DNA of 64,000 nucleotides from Niebla homalea (taxonomy: Eukaryota; Ascomycota; Lecanoromycetes; Lecanorales; Ramalinaceae): contig JAHGAU010000008.1 of the NCBI GenBank assembly GCA_019925105.1, positions 1,240,001 to 1,304,000 of the forward strand, in the 5' to 3' direction. The position numbers were made by a program, and so were the translations under genes. Within the stretch, counting starts at the first letter, position 1. Each line of letters opens with the position of its first letter. Under the pieces are notes generated by a model. It was not told the origin of the DNA, did no database searches, and was given only the letters and a program-made list of their open reading frames with translations. Shown one piece after another: positions 1-14,600 of this stretch.

Positions 1-3000
1 AAATTATTTTCGGATCTCACGAGAATCTATATCGTAAATCTATAGTTATTTATTATTCGAAACGTTCCTTTTATTATTAAGCGGTATTATTTAATTTAAT
101 ATAATCCATATTATTATTTTATTAAGCGTTACTTATCTTACGTAAAGTTACGTTAATATTATCCTTTTTAATTAACGTTATTATCTTTATTATTTACTTT
201 AATAAATACGTAAATTTAAAAAAAATTATAAAGACTTATTTAATATTTATAGGTATATAAGTCCCCTTAACTTATTATTATATTTATATAAATCTTAATA
301 AAAAATCAAAGATAAATAAACTCCTTTTAACGGAATATAAATATATTATAATTGGAAGAAATTTAATAAGTTTATTTATTACGACCCTTTTTATTAAGGA
401 TCTTAATATTTAAATATTAATCGTAAATTTTTATTTAAGTATTTATTTAGCTTTAAGCTTATATTTTTATATAATATTTTTTAACTTAAATTTAGACTTT
501 AATATAATAAGAAATTTACTTAAAGCGCCGCTATAAATCTAATAAAATCTAGTCTTACCACTATTCGTACCAGCTTTTTATTTATTTTAAAATTATAGCG
601 GTAAATAAGGCAATTTATAACTTAATTATTTCGTAAATTAACGTTAATAATTATATTCAGAATTAATTTAACCTTAATATAATAATAGGAACTTAAGTAT
701 TAAATATATATAAGTTTTTAATTAAAGTATTATAAAAATACGGTATTGTTAACGTAAATACTTAAAAAGGAATAATATATTTAAAAAAAGATATATTATA
801 TATTAAAGATATAAAGTAAATATTTAATAATTATTATAAAGAATAATACCTTATATTATTTTCTATATAGACTTATATATTTAAAAAAATTATTTTTTTT
901 TACTTCCGTTATTAACGTAACTTATTTAATAATCAATTAATTTTTATTTTAATATAATAACGCTTTTTAACGCTTTATTAAGGATTACCTTTATTTTTAA
1001 TATAAATATCGGATAGAATTATAAAGTTATATTAATATTTTACGGGTATCCTTATAATAAATTAACTTTTACTTTAAGTAACCGTTCTCCCTTATAAAAT
1101 CTTTAAAACGACTTTATAATAAATATAACTTATTATTCTTTTTACGTAAACGGTAAAAAAGATCCTTTAATATTAATATAATCTTACCGTAACGCGTAAT
1201 ACGGTAATTAAGAGCTATAACGTTTCCTACGTAACCGGAAAAAGGCCGTTATTAAGGCCGGCGGGTAGGATACTTTAAATAAGCAGAATCCTTAAGCAAT
1301 AATATAAAGGTTATTTAACGTTCTTACTTTAAAAATAAAAACTTATTAATCGTAACTTTTAATAATAAGGTTTATTTACTTATATTTAAAAAGGGAATAA
1401 CTTCTTTTAATTACCGACCTTATAATAAGGGATAATAAGTATTAAAGGAAAAGTAAAAAACTTTATTTTAAGTTTATGCTTTTTATAATATTTAGAAATT
1501 AAAAAATAATAATTAAAATTATTAATAATACTTAATTTATAAAGGTTTAAAGCGTTAAAAATAATTATTAATAACTTTAAAAATAAAAGACTTTATTTTA
1601 ACTTTTCTTTAATTATTATTTTCTAAAAAGGTTATATTAACTATAAATAATAAACGAATTACGTAAATTAAGTACCCGTTAAATTTAAAATATAAACCAT
1701 TATAGCTTTCCGTTAAATATAAAAGATCTTTCCTTATTAAGTTAAAGGATTTCTTTACGGCGGTTTTAAATATTATAACGGAGCTTAAAAGTTAAAAAAT
1801 AACGTTAAATACTTTAAAAAGAAAGTTATTAATTTTAATTAATAATTTATCGTTTAAGATTAATTAATAAAGTTAAACGTTATTGAAAAAAAGACGGTAT
1901 TTTAAATAAGTAAAGGTTTATTATTATAAATTCTTAAAGCTTAATTAAATAAGCTTAACCTTTATCGTAAATAATAATACTTTAAATTATTACTTAATAA
2001 CGATTAAACGTAATAAAGTAATAAAAACGCTTTTACCCCGTTTTAAAAACTTTATTTATAATAATATAATAAAATTAAAGGATATCCAGCTAAAAGGGGC
2101 CGAGGTTTATATAGTTTATAAGTAAATAGATATTTTACTTTAAATACTTAATAATATATTTAAGCGGGAATAAAAAGCGTTCGAAATAAGAACAGTTTAT
2201 AAGGAGGTAAATATGTATTTTAATACTTTAAAGGATTTAAGCTTATACCTATAATAAGTATTAATGGAGCTTATATTTATCCATAATTATTAATTATATT
2301 ACGGTAACTTTAAAAGTAATATAGTAATACTTAACCGTAACGGGCAGATTAAAATAAGTACGGTTTTTAAACTATTTTTTAGCCTTTTTAATAATATTTT
2401 AAAGTTAATATAAAAAATTATTATCTAGAATAACGGTATCGTACGGATAAAAAGGAAAAAATAAACTTATAAAGTATAAATTATATAATAATTAAGTTAA
2501 TAAAGGTTTAAACGTATATATTAAATCGTAAATTTATTAAGCTAAATTATCCGGAAAATTAACTTAATGAAATAGATATAAAAGACTTTATAAAGTTTAT
2601 TTAATAAACGTCGTATTTAAAACTATTAAAAATAAACGTTTTATACTTTACGATTAATAATATTTAATAAGTTAATTAATATAGCTTTTTAAACTTTAAT
2701 AAAGATTTACGTACTTACCTTAAGTTATACGTATTTATTATATTAATAATAAAAAGCATAAATTAAAAAATACTTTAAATAAATTATAAAGAACTTTATA
2801 TTATATATAAATTAAATAATTAAAGTATTTATTAACGTCCGATCTTAAACCCTTTAATATTTTAATAATATTTATTTTTAGATTTAATATTTATTATCCG
2901 TTAAATTTTTTTATCGTAACGGGTATAAGAAAACGTTATTTATAATACATTTTTTTAATATATCTATAATTTAAGTTTAAGATATTTCCAATAAGTATAT

Positions 3001-5607
3001 AAAAATCCTTATAGAATACTTTTTGTCCGCTTAAAAGGCTTAAAATATAATAATTTATTTATTATTAACTTCCTTAATTATATTTATAATAATTTTTATT
3101 ATTAAGATTATTATCTTTATATTCTTTAAGTAAAGTAATACCATTAATTAAAAGCGCCGGACCCATTTAAATTAAACGGTAATCTTAACTTAAAAAATAA
3201 AGGTTTTATAATATTACCGGTATTTAATTATTATATAATTAAAGTAATTTATACTATTTTCTCGGAACGGGTATTATACTTCGACTTATATAAATTAAAT
3301 AAATTCTTTTTCCGATATTATTTTTAATTAATTATAAAGTTATTTCTACCTTTAATATTTATAATAATACCCGTTTTAATCTCTTTAAATATAACCCGAT
3401 TAATAAAATCCGATATTTAAAAACTTAACCGCTTTACTTAAAACGGTATAGAAATTTCTTATAATTTTATTTATTAAGTTTATTTAATATTATAAGTCGC
3501 TTTTTATATTTATTTTTACCTTATAATTTAAATTAAAACCCGTTTTTTTATCTTTTATCGGTAATAATATTTTTAATCTTTAAAACGTATATCGATAATC
3601 TTAATAAGGGGCATCCCGTAAAAATATATAAATATTAAAGTTCTTTTTAAAGTATATAATACGGTAAATTACGGAATAAGTTAAATTTAACTTTATAGGG
3701 ATAATACCGCTTTTTAAAATAAGTTTTTACGGCGCGAAAAGCTTATTAATAAACTTAAAATATCCGAGATATTGCTTATTATACGTATTATTAAATTATA
3801 ATTACGGATATTTTAAGTTTTAGGTACTTTATAGGCCCGTAATAATTAAGTTAATTAATATATAATTAAGCCGTTAAAAGGAATTTAATTAAGATATTTA
3901 AAACTTACGTATTAGGAAATTATAAGCTTTTATAAGTATTAATTATTAAGTTATTTCCCGTAAAAAAAAACGGTCGATATAATCCAATATTACCGCGAAA
4001 AAATCATAAAGCTTAACGCAGAAATCATAATTAATATTTTAAAACTTAAGTAATTACCCGTAAAGACTACCGTTATTATAAAGTTTAATCGTTTAATTAA
4101 TACGTATCTAATAATATAAATTATCCCTTATATAACCGTATATTACTTTTACTTTAAAGTTCTTAACGTATTTACCGATTTTTTTAATTATAAAAGCTAT
4201 AATTTAAAGTGATAAAAAGTTTATCTTAAATTAAACTTAATAATGGTATACGTAATAATACTTAATTTAGGTTAAGCGCTGTTTATTATTTTTACGGATT
4301 ATTTTTCTTAATTTATTTATCTTAAAAGTATTTAACCTAAAATAATTAAGCTTTTAAATAATTCCTTAACTTAATTTAAAACGTATTACTTTAATATATA
4401 TTAATTATTTTAATAATACTTATATTATTTACGATTTAACTACTTATATAATAGTTAAGATTAAGTTAAGTTTCTTAAGTTAATATATATATTTAAAAGC
4501 TTTACTTTATTTTTCTCTTTTTATAAATTTTCCTTACCGTAATTATCTTTATTAATATAATTATAATAATCGATTAAATATATTATAAGGTTAACTTTAT
4601 ACTTTAAATCTTAACGTAAAATCTTCCGAAAAATAATAATTATTTTTTATTTTTCCTTATATTACGGGCGTTTTTTATAAGTATTAAGCGCCTTATATAG
4701 TTACTTAATCTTTTTTAATATTATATCCTTTTTCGTTAGGAAATATTACCGTACCATTAATATTAACGTTAAGTAAATATAAAACTTTAAAATTGGTTTA
4801 TACTTTACCCGGTTTATATAAACTTAATATATATTAATTAAACGAATTATTAACCCTTTATTAAGTCTATAATATTAATTATATCCTATAAAGATTATTT
4901 ACTTTATTATAGCCCCTTTAATCGTAATTTTTACTTTAATAATATTTAACTTTTTCTTATTAAGCTTTCAGTATAAAGCGCGCCCCGTTTTATAAAATAA
5001 CTATAAAAGACTTCTTTATTTTATAGCGTTTAATTAGTTATTTATAAAAATCTATATATAATAACTTTACCTTATAAAACTTTACTTTTTTATTTAAGAT
5101 ATTATTTTACGTTACGCTTATATCGGTTAAGCCGCGATTACGATTATATCCTTAAGTTTTACGATCTGGTTTATAATTTACCTATATATTAGTTATAATA
5201 AACTTGCGTACTACGTATTATTCGTTAACCGAGGATTTAATTATAAAAATTCTTATACGAATCTTCTTCCTTTAATCTTTTATAAGTAACTAGCCTTTTA
5301 TCGGTAAGTCGTAAAGAAAGCTTCTTATTACTATAATTACGTTATTAAGTAAGTATTTAACGTTTTCGTTCTTAATATATTTAACGTTTAAATACTTATT
5401 ATTTAAATCCTTTAAAACCCTTTTAAGATTAATACCGAAGATTATTTAAGCGTTATATTTATTAATACTTTAAGCTAATATTAAAGTAAATATTTAAGAT
5501 AGGCTTTAAACGCCGGGACCGGCGTTAAACGAAAAATTTAACCGGTTATTATAATCGTTATTATAAATCAGCAATCGGTAAATATAATGCGATCGGAAAA
5601 AAAGGAA

Positions 5608-5631
5608 GGGAAAAGGGGGGGGGAGGGGGGG
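5608..5631 (+). repeat. G-rich homopurine tract
   Basis: A run of nine G, one A, then seven G, preceded by GGG and A-runs, sits in otherwise AT-rich DNA. RIP does not attack a G-run strongly because its complement CCC has no CpA. The spacing could allow a G-quadruplex, but that is inference. It may also be a leftover of an internal G-tract of an LTR element (a polypurine tract is a possibility, not shown). Confidence 0.6.
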
Positions 5632-8425
5632 AGCTTTAATAATTAATTAAATAATAAGGATACTAAGCCGAAGAAATATAAAGGGCGGCGGATTTATAAT
5701 TTTCTTTTTTTAATTTTTTATTTTATAGTTTAATATTTACGTTTTAACTTCTCCCCCAGTTTTTTAACCTACGTTATTATTAAGTATTACGTACCTTTAT
5801 TTATTACGGTATAGATCTTAACTTTTAACTTAAGTTCTTTATATTCGTTAATATTCTTAGCGCTATCGGTAAATTATATAATAAACCCTTTATTATAAAA
5901 GGCGTAAACCCCTTGGCGTAATTTTCGTTTTTCTATAGACTTACGGAGTCGGATATAAGACTTTTTTTAACCCTTAAAATAATTAGTATTATTATAATAG
6001 AAATTAGACTTATAAAAGGACTTAAATAACTTAATATTAACTTAAAGCTTTCCTTAATAGCAAATAATTTCTTAGCTTATAACTTAACTTAAACGGCTAA
6101 TATTTTAAGCTATTATTTATTATTAATTTCGATAATAATACCCTTAACCGTTTATAGCGATTTAATTAATAAAGAATTTATTACTTTATTTAGCTTAAAA
6201 TCTACTATAATATTTACCTTTATATTTATATTAAAGTAATAAGTAACTTTATAAATTAACCTTATTAATACCTTCCTAAATATTTCCTATTTAATAATTA
6301 TTATTTTAATATTCCTTAGGTTATTTTAGTAAACGGAAGCGCTTTAAATAGCCCGATTATTATTAAAATATTAATATCGCTTTTATAAGGTATTATAATA
6401 TAATAAAGTTAACTTAAAAAAATTTTTAAAAGTCTTATAAAAAGCGATTATATAAGGTTAAAAAGTAGATTAACGCTATAATAAGAAATTATAATAAGGA
6501 CGATTATATTAATAAGATACGTTATTATATTATAATTATATAGGAATAAATAAATAAATTTTATAATTAATAAGTAGAATTTCAATATATTCTTAAGGGT
6601 ATAAGATTAATTAACAGTAAAAAAAAAAAATAAAGAAGATTTCTCGTATTTAAGGCCTTATAAGCTTTATTTAATTAAGTTCTAATTTCCTTTTATATTT
6701 ATATTGAATTAAGTATCGTAAAGTAAGAAAATTATTAATTAAAATAATATTCTATATTTAAAATATAAACTTTAAAGTTTAAATAAACGTTATAGATTTT
6801 TATTAAATTATTTAATAATAAGTAAAAATATAAATATTATAAAGTATACCGCTTTTTTAAAGTATTCCTTAACCGTAAGGGTTAATTCGGCCCTTAAGGT
6901 TTTAATTAAATATATAGTTACTTAATATTATAAAGGTTTTATATATTTTATATATTAAAATAACCATAAGGTTTAAGGTATTAAAATACGCGTTAATAAG
7001 TTATAATTTTATCGTAAAGTCCAGTTATAGGAGCTTATATGGGTTAAACGTACCTTAAACTCTTAAAAAGGCTAAAAAGTTTTTTACGTTAAATTTAACG
7101 TTAAACTTCACTTTATTAATTATTTATATATATATTTAAAATCCCTTTTTACTTTTAAATATATAATACTTATTAAATACCGAGAAAATATACTTTATAA
7201 TTTTCTATATACGTAAATTAAGCGGATATCCGCTTAAGCTTCCGTTAAGCCGACTTAATAATTAATTACGTTATAAATTTCTTTATCTTTTTAATAATAA
7301 GGGCTCAACGAACTTTAAAATATCTTATAAGTTTTTTAACTTAATATATATAAAACGTTAATAAAAGAAGTTATTATAAAAAGCACCGACTTAAATAAAT
7401 ATATTCCTCCATATAGCTCGTAAATATTTAATAATTAAATTCCGTATTAAACTATTAATAAAATCTAAGATATCTAACGTAATTTTTTAAGAAGGGTTTT
7501 TAATAAATAGGATATTCTATAATTAAAAAGATATACGTTATTATAAATCTTAAGTTTTATAATAGAATATTAATTTTAATATTTATATAGATATTATATT
7601 CTTTTTATATATTAATTCTATTAATATATAAATTAAAACGAATTATTATATCTTATTAATTTAGATAATATATATAAGCTTATACTTAGATTACTTTTTT
7701 TTATAATATTAATTTTAAATATAATAAACTTAATTCCTCTTATATTCTATTTAATATATTTATTTTTTTCCTTTATTATTAATAATATTAATTAATTAAT
7801 AAAATATATATAAATTATATTTTTACTTATAAGATATATTTAAAAGTCGAAATTATAAGTAAATACTTATAATACGACTAAAAAATTACGGATAAAGTAA
7901 ATATTTTAAAGTAACGGAAAGTATAATAATATAACGGATAATATATTATTTATTTATAGAAAAACTATTTAATAAATAAATAAATTATATTATATTATTA
8001 TCGTTTATAGATTTCCTTATAATACTTTTTTTATATTATTTTAATAGATATAAAAACGTAATAAATACTATAAAATTTTCATTAAAGATATAATTTTTAT
8101 AAAATCTTAATTTTAATTAATATACGTTTTCTTTAAAAATTAAGTTTATATATAATAAGTTAAAAAATACCTAATATACTTTTAAAGGGTTAATATTAAT
8201 TATAACGTAAAATTAAAGATAAGACTTAAAGTCCTTAACGCTTAAGGCATAATCCGTTATACCCGGATTTTATAACTTATTACGGTAATTAATAACGGAA
8301 TAAAGTAAAAAGGCTATAATTTACTTTTATTAGAATTTAAGGCGTAATATATATTAACGAAAGGTAAAAAGGCTTATTATAGGTTATTACTTTAAACTAT
8401 AATATTTCTAATATTAAATTTATTA

Positions 8426-8580
8426 CGGTATTATTTAATATTATAGCGTTACCCGATATTATAACGTTACCCGATATTATAACGTTACCCGATATTATAA
8501 CGTTACCCGATATTATAACGCTATTTAATATTATAATACTATTTAATATTATAACGCTATTTAATATTATAACGGCGTTA
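8426..8580. repeat. 18-bp tandem repeat array (about 8 units)
   Basis: The unit TTATAACGTTACCCGATA repeats without spacing from 8441 (first unit with GCG for ACG). Three near-identical copies follow, then three copies of the variant TTATAACGCTATTTAATA, in which the CCCG core has become TTTA. The second half looks like a more RIP-eroded form of the first. The length is a multiple of three, so it may once have encoded a six-residue repeat inside a transposon protein; that is inference. Confidence 0.85.
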
Positions 8581-11464
8581 CTTAAGGATATTACGTAAGT
8601 AACCTTTATATCGATGCTATAAGACTTAAAGGTAAGAAGTAACGTAATAAAAATAGGAATTAAGAAATATATCTTTTTAATTATATAACTTTAAATTTAA
8701 AGTTTTTACGTTAAATAAATTAATAATATTTTAAGTAAAAAGTAATTAGCCGTTTTTTTAACGTTAAGTCGTTAATTAAAGCTATAAATTACTACCGCTT
8801 AAAATTATAATCTATTATTAAAGGCCGTCTGAGATAAAAGGTTTTATTTTAAGGATTTTACTTTATAATTTATTATTTTAACTTATAATTATTAAACCTA
8901 ATATATTATATTAAATAAAAAGGTTAAAACTTAATAATTTATAAAACGGAAATCGAACCTTATAAAAAAAGCGGATAAACTTAGGTAATTATATAACGTA
9001 AATATAATATTAATTATATAAAAAAATAAATGATTTTATATTTATCGATTAAAGGAATATAAATAATAGTTATTTTTAATATCTGAAATAATAAAGCGAT
9101 ATAATATATATATAATTTATTAATTAATTTTAAGTATAATATAAATTATATTTATTACCCGTAACCTTTAACCTTAATACGGTATTAAAAAGCGGCGATA
9201 ACGGTTAAAGAAAAAGCGTATAAATTTAATATTATAAATTATTAATAAATACTATAATCCTAATACTTTATCCTTATTATTAATATAAAGTTAATAATAA
9301 TTTTATAAAGGATAAAAATATTTTATTATAATAAATCTTTATTATTATATATTTCGTAAATCGTTTAACTTATTATTTATAATATTAATATTAATAATAA
9401 TAAATATAATAGTTTTATTCTTTTTTAAAATTTGCTTTTTAAAATATAGATTAAATAGTTTATTTCTTTTAATTTATTAATTTTATTTTTAATAAATATA
9501 TTATCCTTCGCGTTATTAAATATATTACTTTATTTATCGCTTATTATATTATTCTTATTATTATTTATTATATTATTATTTACGTCATTCATCATAATAT
9601 ACCCCGACTTATTTATATTTATTTCTTTAATAAAGTTTTTAATAATTTATAAACGATTAGGAATTATTTATTAAGTAATTTAATAGGCTTATTATAACCT
9701 TATAAGTAATAATTAAAATATTTAATTCGGATTAAGTTAAACTCCGGTATAATAAGCGATAATTAAAGATTTAATTTTTTACGTTAAAATCTTTACTTTT
9801 AAAAGAATTTACCGGATTATATTAATAATAAGAAATATAATAATAATTAAAATATATAGATTAATATTAATATTTAAGATAAGAATAAGAATATTTATGA
9901 AGTTATTAACGGTTTAAATAAGGTTAAAATTTATTACGTAAAATTTTAAACGTAAGGTTAAAGGTTATTATAAATACTTAAACTATAAATATATATATAA
10001 AGAAAAGGTAAAAAGCGCTTTATTTAATAATCTTAAGATTTTAATTAAGGGTAAAAAGTTAATAATATTTTATATTACTTTTTCTGCGACTGGCCGGCCG
10101 TCCGTAATAACGGCTGCGATTGGCTTAAAATTAAATAATAAAAATCTTACCGCTTAAATACCTTAAATTCTTATAATCGACTATAAAAGATTAAGGTTTT
10201 AATAGCTTATAACCCCGTTAACATTATATCCAATATGCCCTATAATAAGGATAAATGAATCCTTGATGCTTTAAAACTCCTTCGCCGGACTTCTTAAGAT
10301 CGACTTAAGTTTTATTAAGCTGGGCTTTTATCGGTCCTTAAAAAGGTTTAAATAATCGCTTAATTGGCTATAGAATCTTTTACGTTTATTATCTTTATTA
10401 CGTTTAAATATTTAAAATATATAGAAAATATCCGTTATAAAGAAGTTAATATATACTTTTAAGCGAAATCAATACCGTATTATTAAGTTTATAGTTAAAT
10501 TAAATTATTAAAATAATATTATTAATTTTCAATTATAAAATAAAGTTATTATTTAAGATATTAAATTATAAAAGGTTTTAAGTTAACGGTTTTTAACGTC
10601 TAAATACTTTTAATAGAAAATTAATACTTGCGGATTTTCTAGACTTAATAAGTTATATTAAAATTTAATAATAATATTAAAATAATAAAATAAATATCTT
10701 TAATAATATTTTAACTTAAAAAAGGCTTAATTTATAGCTAAATGGGAGCGATATATTAAATCTATAATTAAAAATAAAATTAAATTATTCGTCTTTAAAT
10801 AACTACTTAATTTAAGCGTAATCTCCGCGATTTTAACTTTAAAATTTACGTTTTTTTATAAAATAAATTATAAAGATTTTATAACGTTAAAGCGAATAGT
10901 AAGTAGGCTTGAATAAATAATATAGTTTATAAGAGGGAAAGCGTTTTGGTTTAAAAAGTATTAGAAATAATATAATAATACGTATTTACCGCTATTATAA
11001 TAAAGAACTTCTTATATTATAATAATATAGCGTAACAATACGTAAAAACCTTTATTAAATCGATATTTAAAGTTTTAATTAATTAACTTTATAACTAAAA
11101 TATTTATTAAGATCCGAAATCTAAGATAAAGTTTTATTTTTAACCGGATAAAAACTTAAGCTTTATAATATTAACGATAAAATTATATATACTTAATTTT
11201 AATTTATTAAGAAAGTTTATAATATTTATATATTTTAATCTCTTAAAGTATTAAGAGTTTAAAGGGTAAAAAATATAAGTAATAATAAGTAAGTTTTCTT
11301 TTTTCGTTTATTTATAATTACTTTAATACCTCTTAATACTTTATATATAATATAAAGGTATTTTAATAAGCATAAACGTGGTTCTTTAGCGTTATATTAA
11401 CCATCGTTATAATATTTTATAGATGGAATTTCAGGGGTACCTTTATAAATATAACTTTCCAGTA

Positions 11465-11680
11465 AAAGGATTATATACCCTTCTTCAATAAATTTAATAA
11501 TAATATAGAAATTACTCTTAAGGATTATATACCCTTCTTTATTAACCTTAGTATTAATATATAAATTACTTAAAAGGGTTATATATCCGTTTTTATTAAA
11601 CCCAGTATTAATATATAAATTACTCTAAATAATTATATACCTATTTTTATTAAAATTAATATTAATATATAAATTACTTT
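11465..11680. repeat. 54-bp tandem repeat array (4 units)
   Basis: Four diverged units each carry a GGATTATATACCC-like segment followed by an AATATATAAATTACT-like segment. The first segment starts at 11468, 11522, 11576 and 11630, exactly 54 bp apart. The last unit is the most AT-rich. No coding capacity remains. Confidence 0.8.
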
Positions 11681-14600
11681 AAAAATAATAAATATTAACG
11701 AAAATAAAAAGCTATAAAATAATAATTTAAAACTTAAAAGCTAAAATAAATATAAGGGTATAAAAGGATTTAATATTATAAAAACGTAATAATAAAATAA
11801 AATTTATTAAGGATTAATTCCATTTTATTCCGCCTGATTATATAAGTAATATTTTATCTTTATAATATTAAGAAAAACCCCTTTTTTACGTTTACCGCCG
11901 CTAGCTTAATATCTTAAGTAATATTTTAAATAGCTGCCGTACCTTAATCCACGGTAATAATATAATTACCTTAAGTTATTATTATTTACGGTAAACGATC
12001 TATATTGATTAAAATTAATATATAAGGTATCGATAAATAATCTGAAATAGCCCCCGGCAATAAAACTATAAGATTATGTCTTATTATTTTCTGAAAACTT
12101 TATTATTATATAAGTTTAATAAAGGGTAAAATTTAAGTTATTATTATATAAATATATTAATACTTTACGTAATCGATAATCTTAATATACTTTTTTTATA
12201 ATTAAAAAGCTTTATATAAAGTAATTATATTAAAATTAAGGCTATCATATTTAACTTTTATATTATTAATTATAAGTAACGTAATATAAATATTATTATA
12301 CGCCTTAATAATAATAAGGTCCGATAATATAATAGCCTATAATTTAACGCTTAATAATAAAGATTAAATCGTAACGCTAAAGGCTTATTATTATTTAAAA
12401 GGTTAAATCTATTATATAAAATAAAAAACCTTCTTAATATAAAGCGTATTTAATACTTTAAAACGTAAAAGAAAAACTATATAATATAAAAAGTCATAAA
12501 GGATACCCGGCTTTAAGCGGATATATTAATTATAATATTATTAATATTATTACGGTTTAAAAGCTATTCGATAAACGATAAAACGTTATATTTACCGATA
12601 TACTTAACTTTAATAAGTCCTTTGTTTTAAATCGGAACGTATATATTAAGACGTTCTTAAAGTAATAAAAGTAATAGTTTAACGGCCTTTTCCCCAACTT
12701 TTATTAATTATTTTCTTTATATTGAGATTTAAAGCTTCTCCCTTATATATCTTATAACGGTTCTTATTAATACCTTAATATTTCGTTATTTAACGTAAAA
12801 GGGTCCTTAATAAGTTATAAGTAAGAGTTATTAATCGGTTATAAAGATAATTATAGCTTTATTAAATCTGATTGACGATTATTAACGTAATCTTAAATAT
12901 TTTTATTTATAATAATAATAATAAATAAAGTTTTATTAATCTTAAATATCAGGGCGTTAACGCTCTATTAACGTAATTATTATCCTTTAAAGTATTTACG
13001 TCCTTAATATTTCTATTAACGTCTTTCTTAAATATACCGTTTTTATATCCTTTCTTTAAATATTCATTTACCGTTAACCTTTTTTTAGGTCAATACTTAA
13101 TAATCTTAATAAGAATATTAGTAATTTAGTCGTTATTCTCGTTAATATCTTCGGTTATATAAATAAGTATATTTACCTACTTTTATACTTATTTATAACT
13201 TCTTAGCTCGGTAACTTTAATCCGATTTAAGAAATAATATAAGAGTTTTATAATTATAATATTAATAAATTATAAGTTTATTATAAAGCCGTACTTACGT
13301 TTATAATAAATTTTAGGTATAACGTAAAGGTAAATCCTTAACTTAAACTATAAGAAACCCCCGTCTGGTATTAATTTTAAAAGATTAAAGTCTATAATAA
13401 TAATCTTAAATAACTTTATAATAAGAACGTTTTTTAACTTTAAATCTTAATATATAATATTATATTTATAAAGATATTAAAGGTTAAAAAGTATTTAATG
13501 AAAAGTATTAATATATTATAGTTTATTTACTTTTACGTCTGATAAATTGCTGCGTAAATATAAAAATATAATAAAAAGCGGCTTAAACGTTTCTCGGAAA
13601 TCGATTATAAATATAATATTAAGCTTTATAAATATTAAATTTACGCTTACCATAAAATATACGTAAACTTATATAGGGATTATCTTTTATTATTATAATT
13701 TTATTTTAAATTTTATAAAGTTATATGTTTTTAAGGTATTTAAAAAGCCGGATAAACTTCTTAATAATATACGTTTAAAACGTTTAAGTAAGTATAAAGT
13801 AATAAATTAATATATAGCCGCTATATTTAATTAATTTACTATTAAGATATATAAACTTATCCTTAAAAATCTAAGGTTAATTAAGAGTTATTATAGGTGG
13901 GAGATTAATTATATTAAATATAATAATTTAAGGCATTATTACCGTCCGTTATTTAATAAAAATATATAGATTTACTTGATATTTAAGGTAGCCCTTTTTA
14001 TAATTAAGAAAATCGATCTTAAAAGCGAATTTATTAAGAAAATAAATAATAATCTTATATTAATTTTCTTTTATATTAAATTAATTAAATAGTATTTACT
14101 TTATATCCGTCCGCCGTTTATCCTTTAATTAATTATTATAATTAATAAAGTTTTTAAATTTTAATATATTAATAAGCTTTAAACAATAGTTTTCTATAAT
14201 TATAATAATAAAATAATAGTTATTAATACCTAGAGTTCCCCAATATTTTAAAAGAATATTATAAGATCTTAAGTTAGTATTAAATTATTACCCTTTATAA
14301 GGATTCTTTAAGATCGTTTTTAAGGATAGAATAATACCATTACTTAAGTAAAGGTAACTCCTGAAAAAGCATAATAAAGTTAACGTAAATTCTTTATTAT
14401 TAATAATAAACTCTTCCGTAATAATATTTTTAATAAAATTATAATAAAAAGTAACGTTTTTTTAAGCTTATAATTCTTTTTATAAAACTTAATTTATCTT
14501 AAGGGGTTATAATAGTAAAAACCTTAAAATCGTCTATACTTACGGAATAAGAAAAGATAAAAGGTATATTATATAAGGATAAATAAAAACGGGTAACGTT

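Noticed and set aside
4260..4640. Possible retrotransposon integrase trace on the + strand (FTDYFS, FIYLKS words)
   Set aside because: Reading it needs assumed reversal of many RIP changes and several stops; the resemblance to Ty3/gypsy integrase is too weak to annotate.
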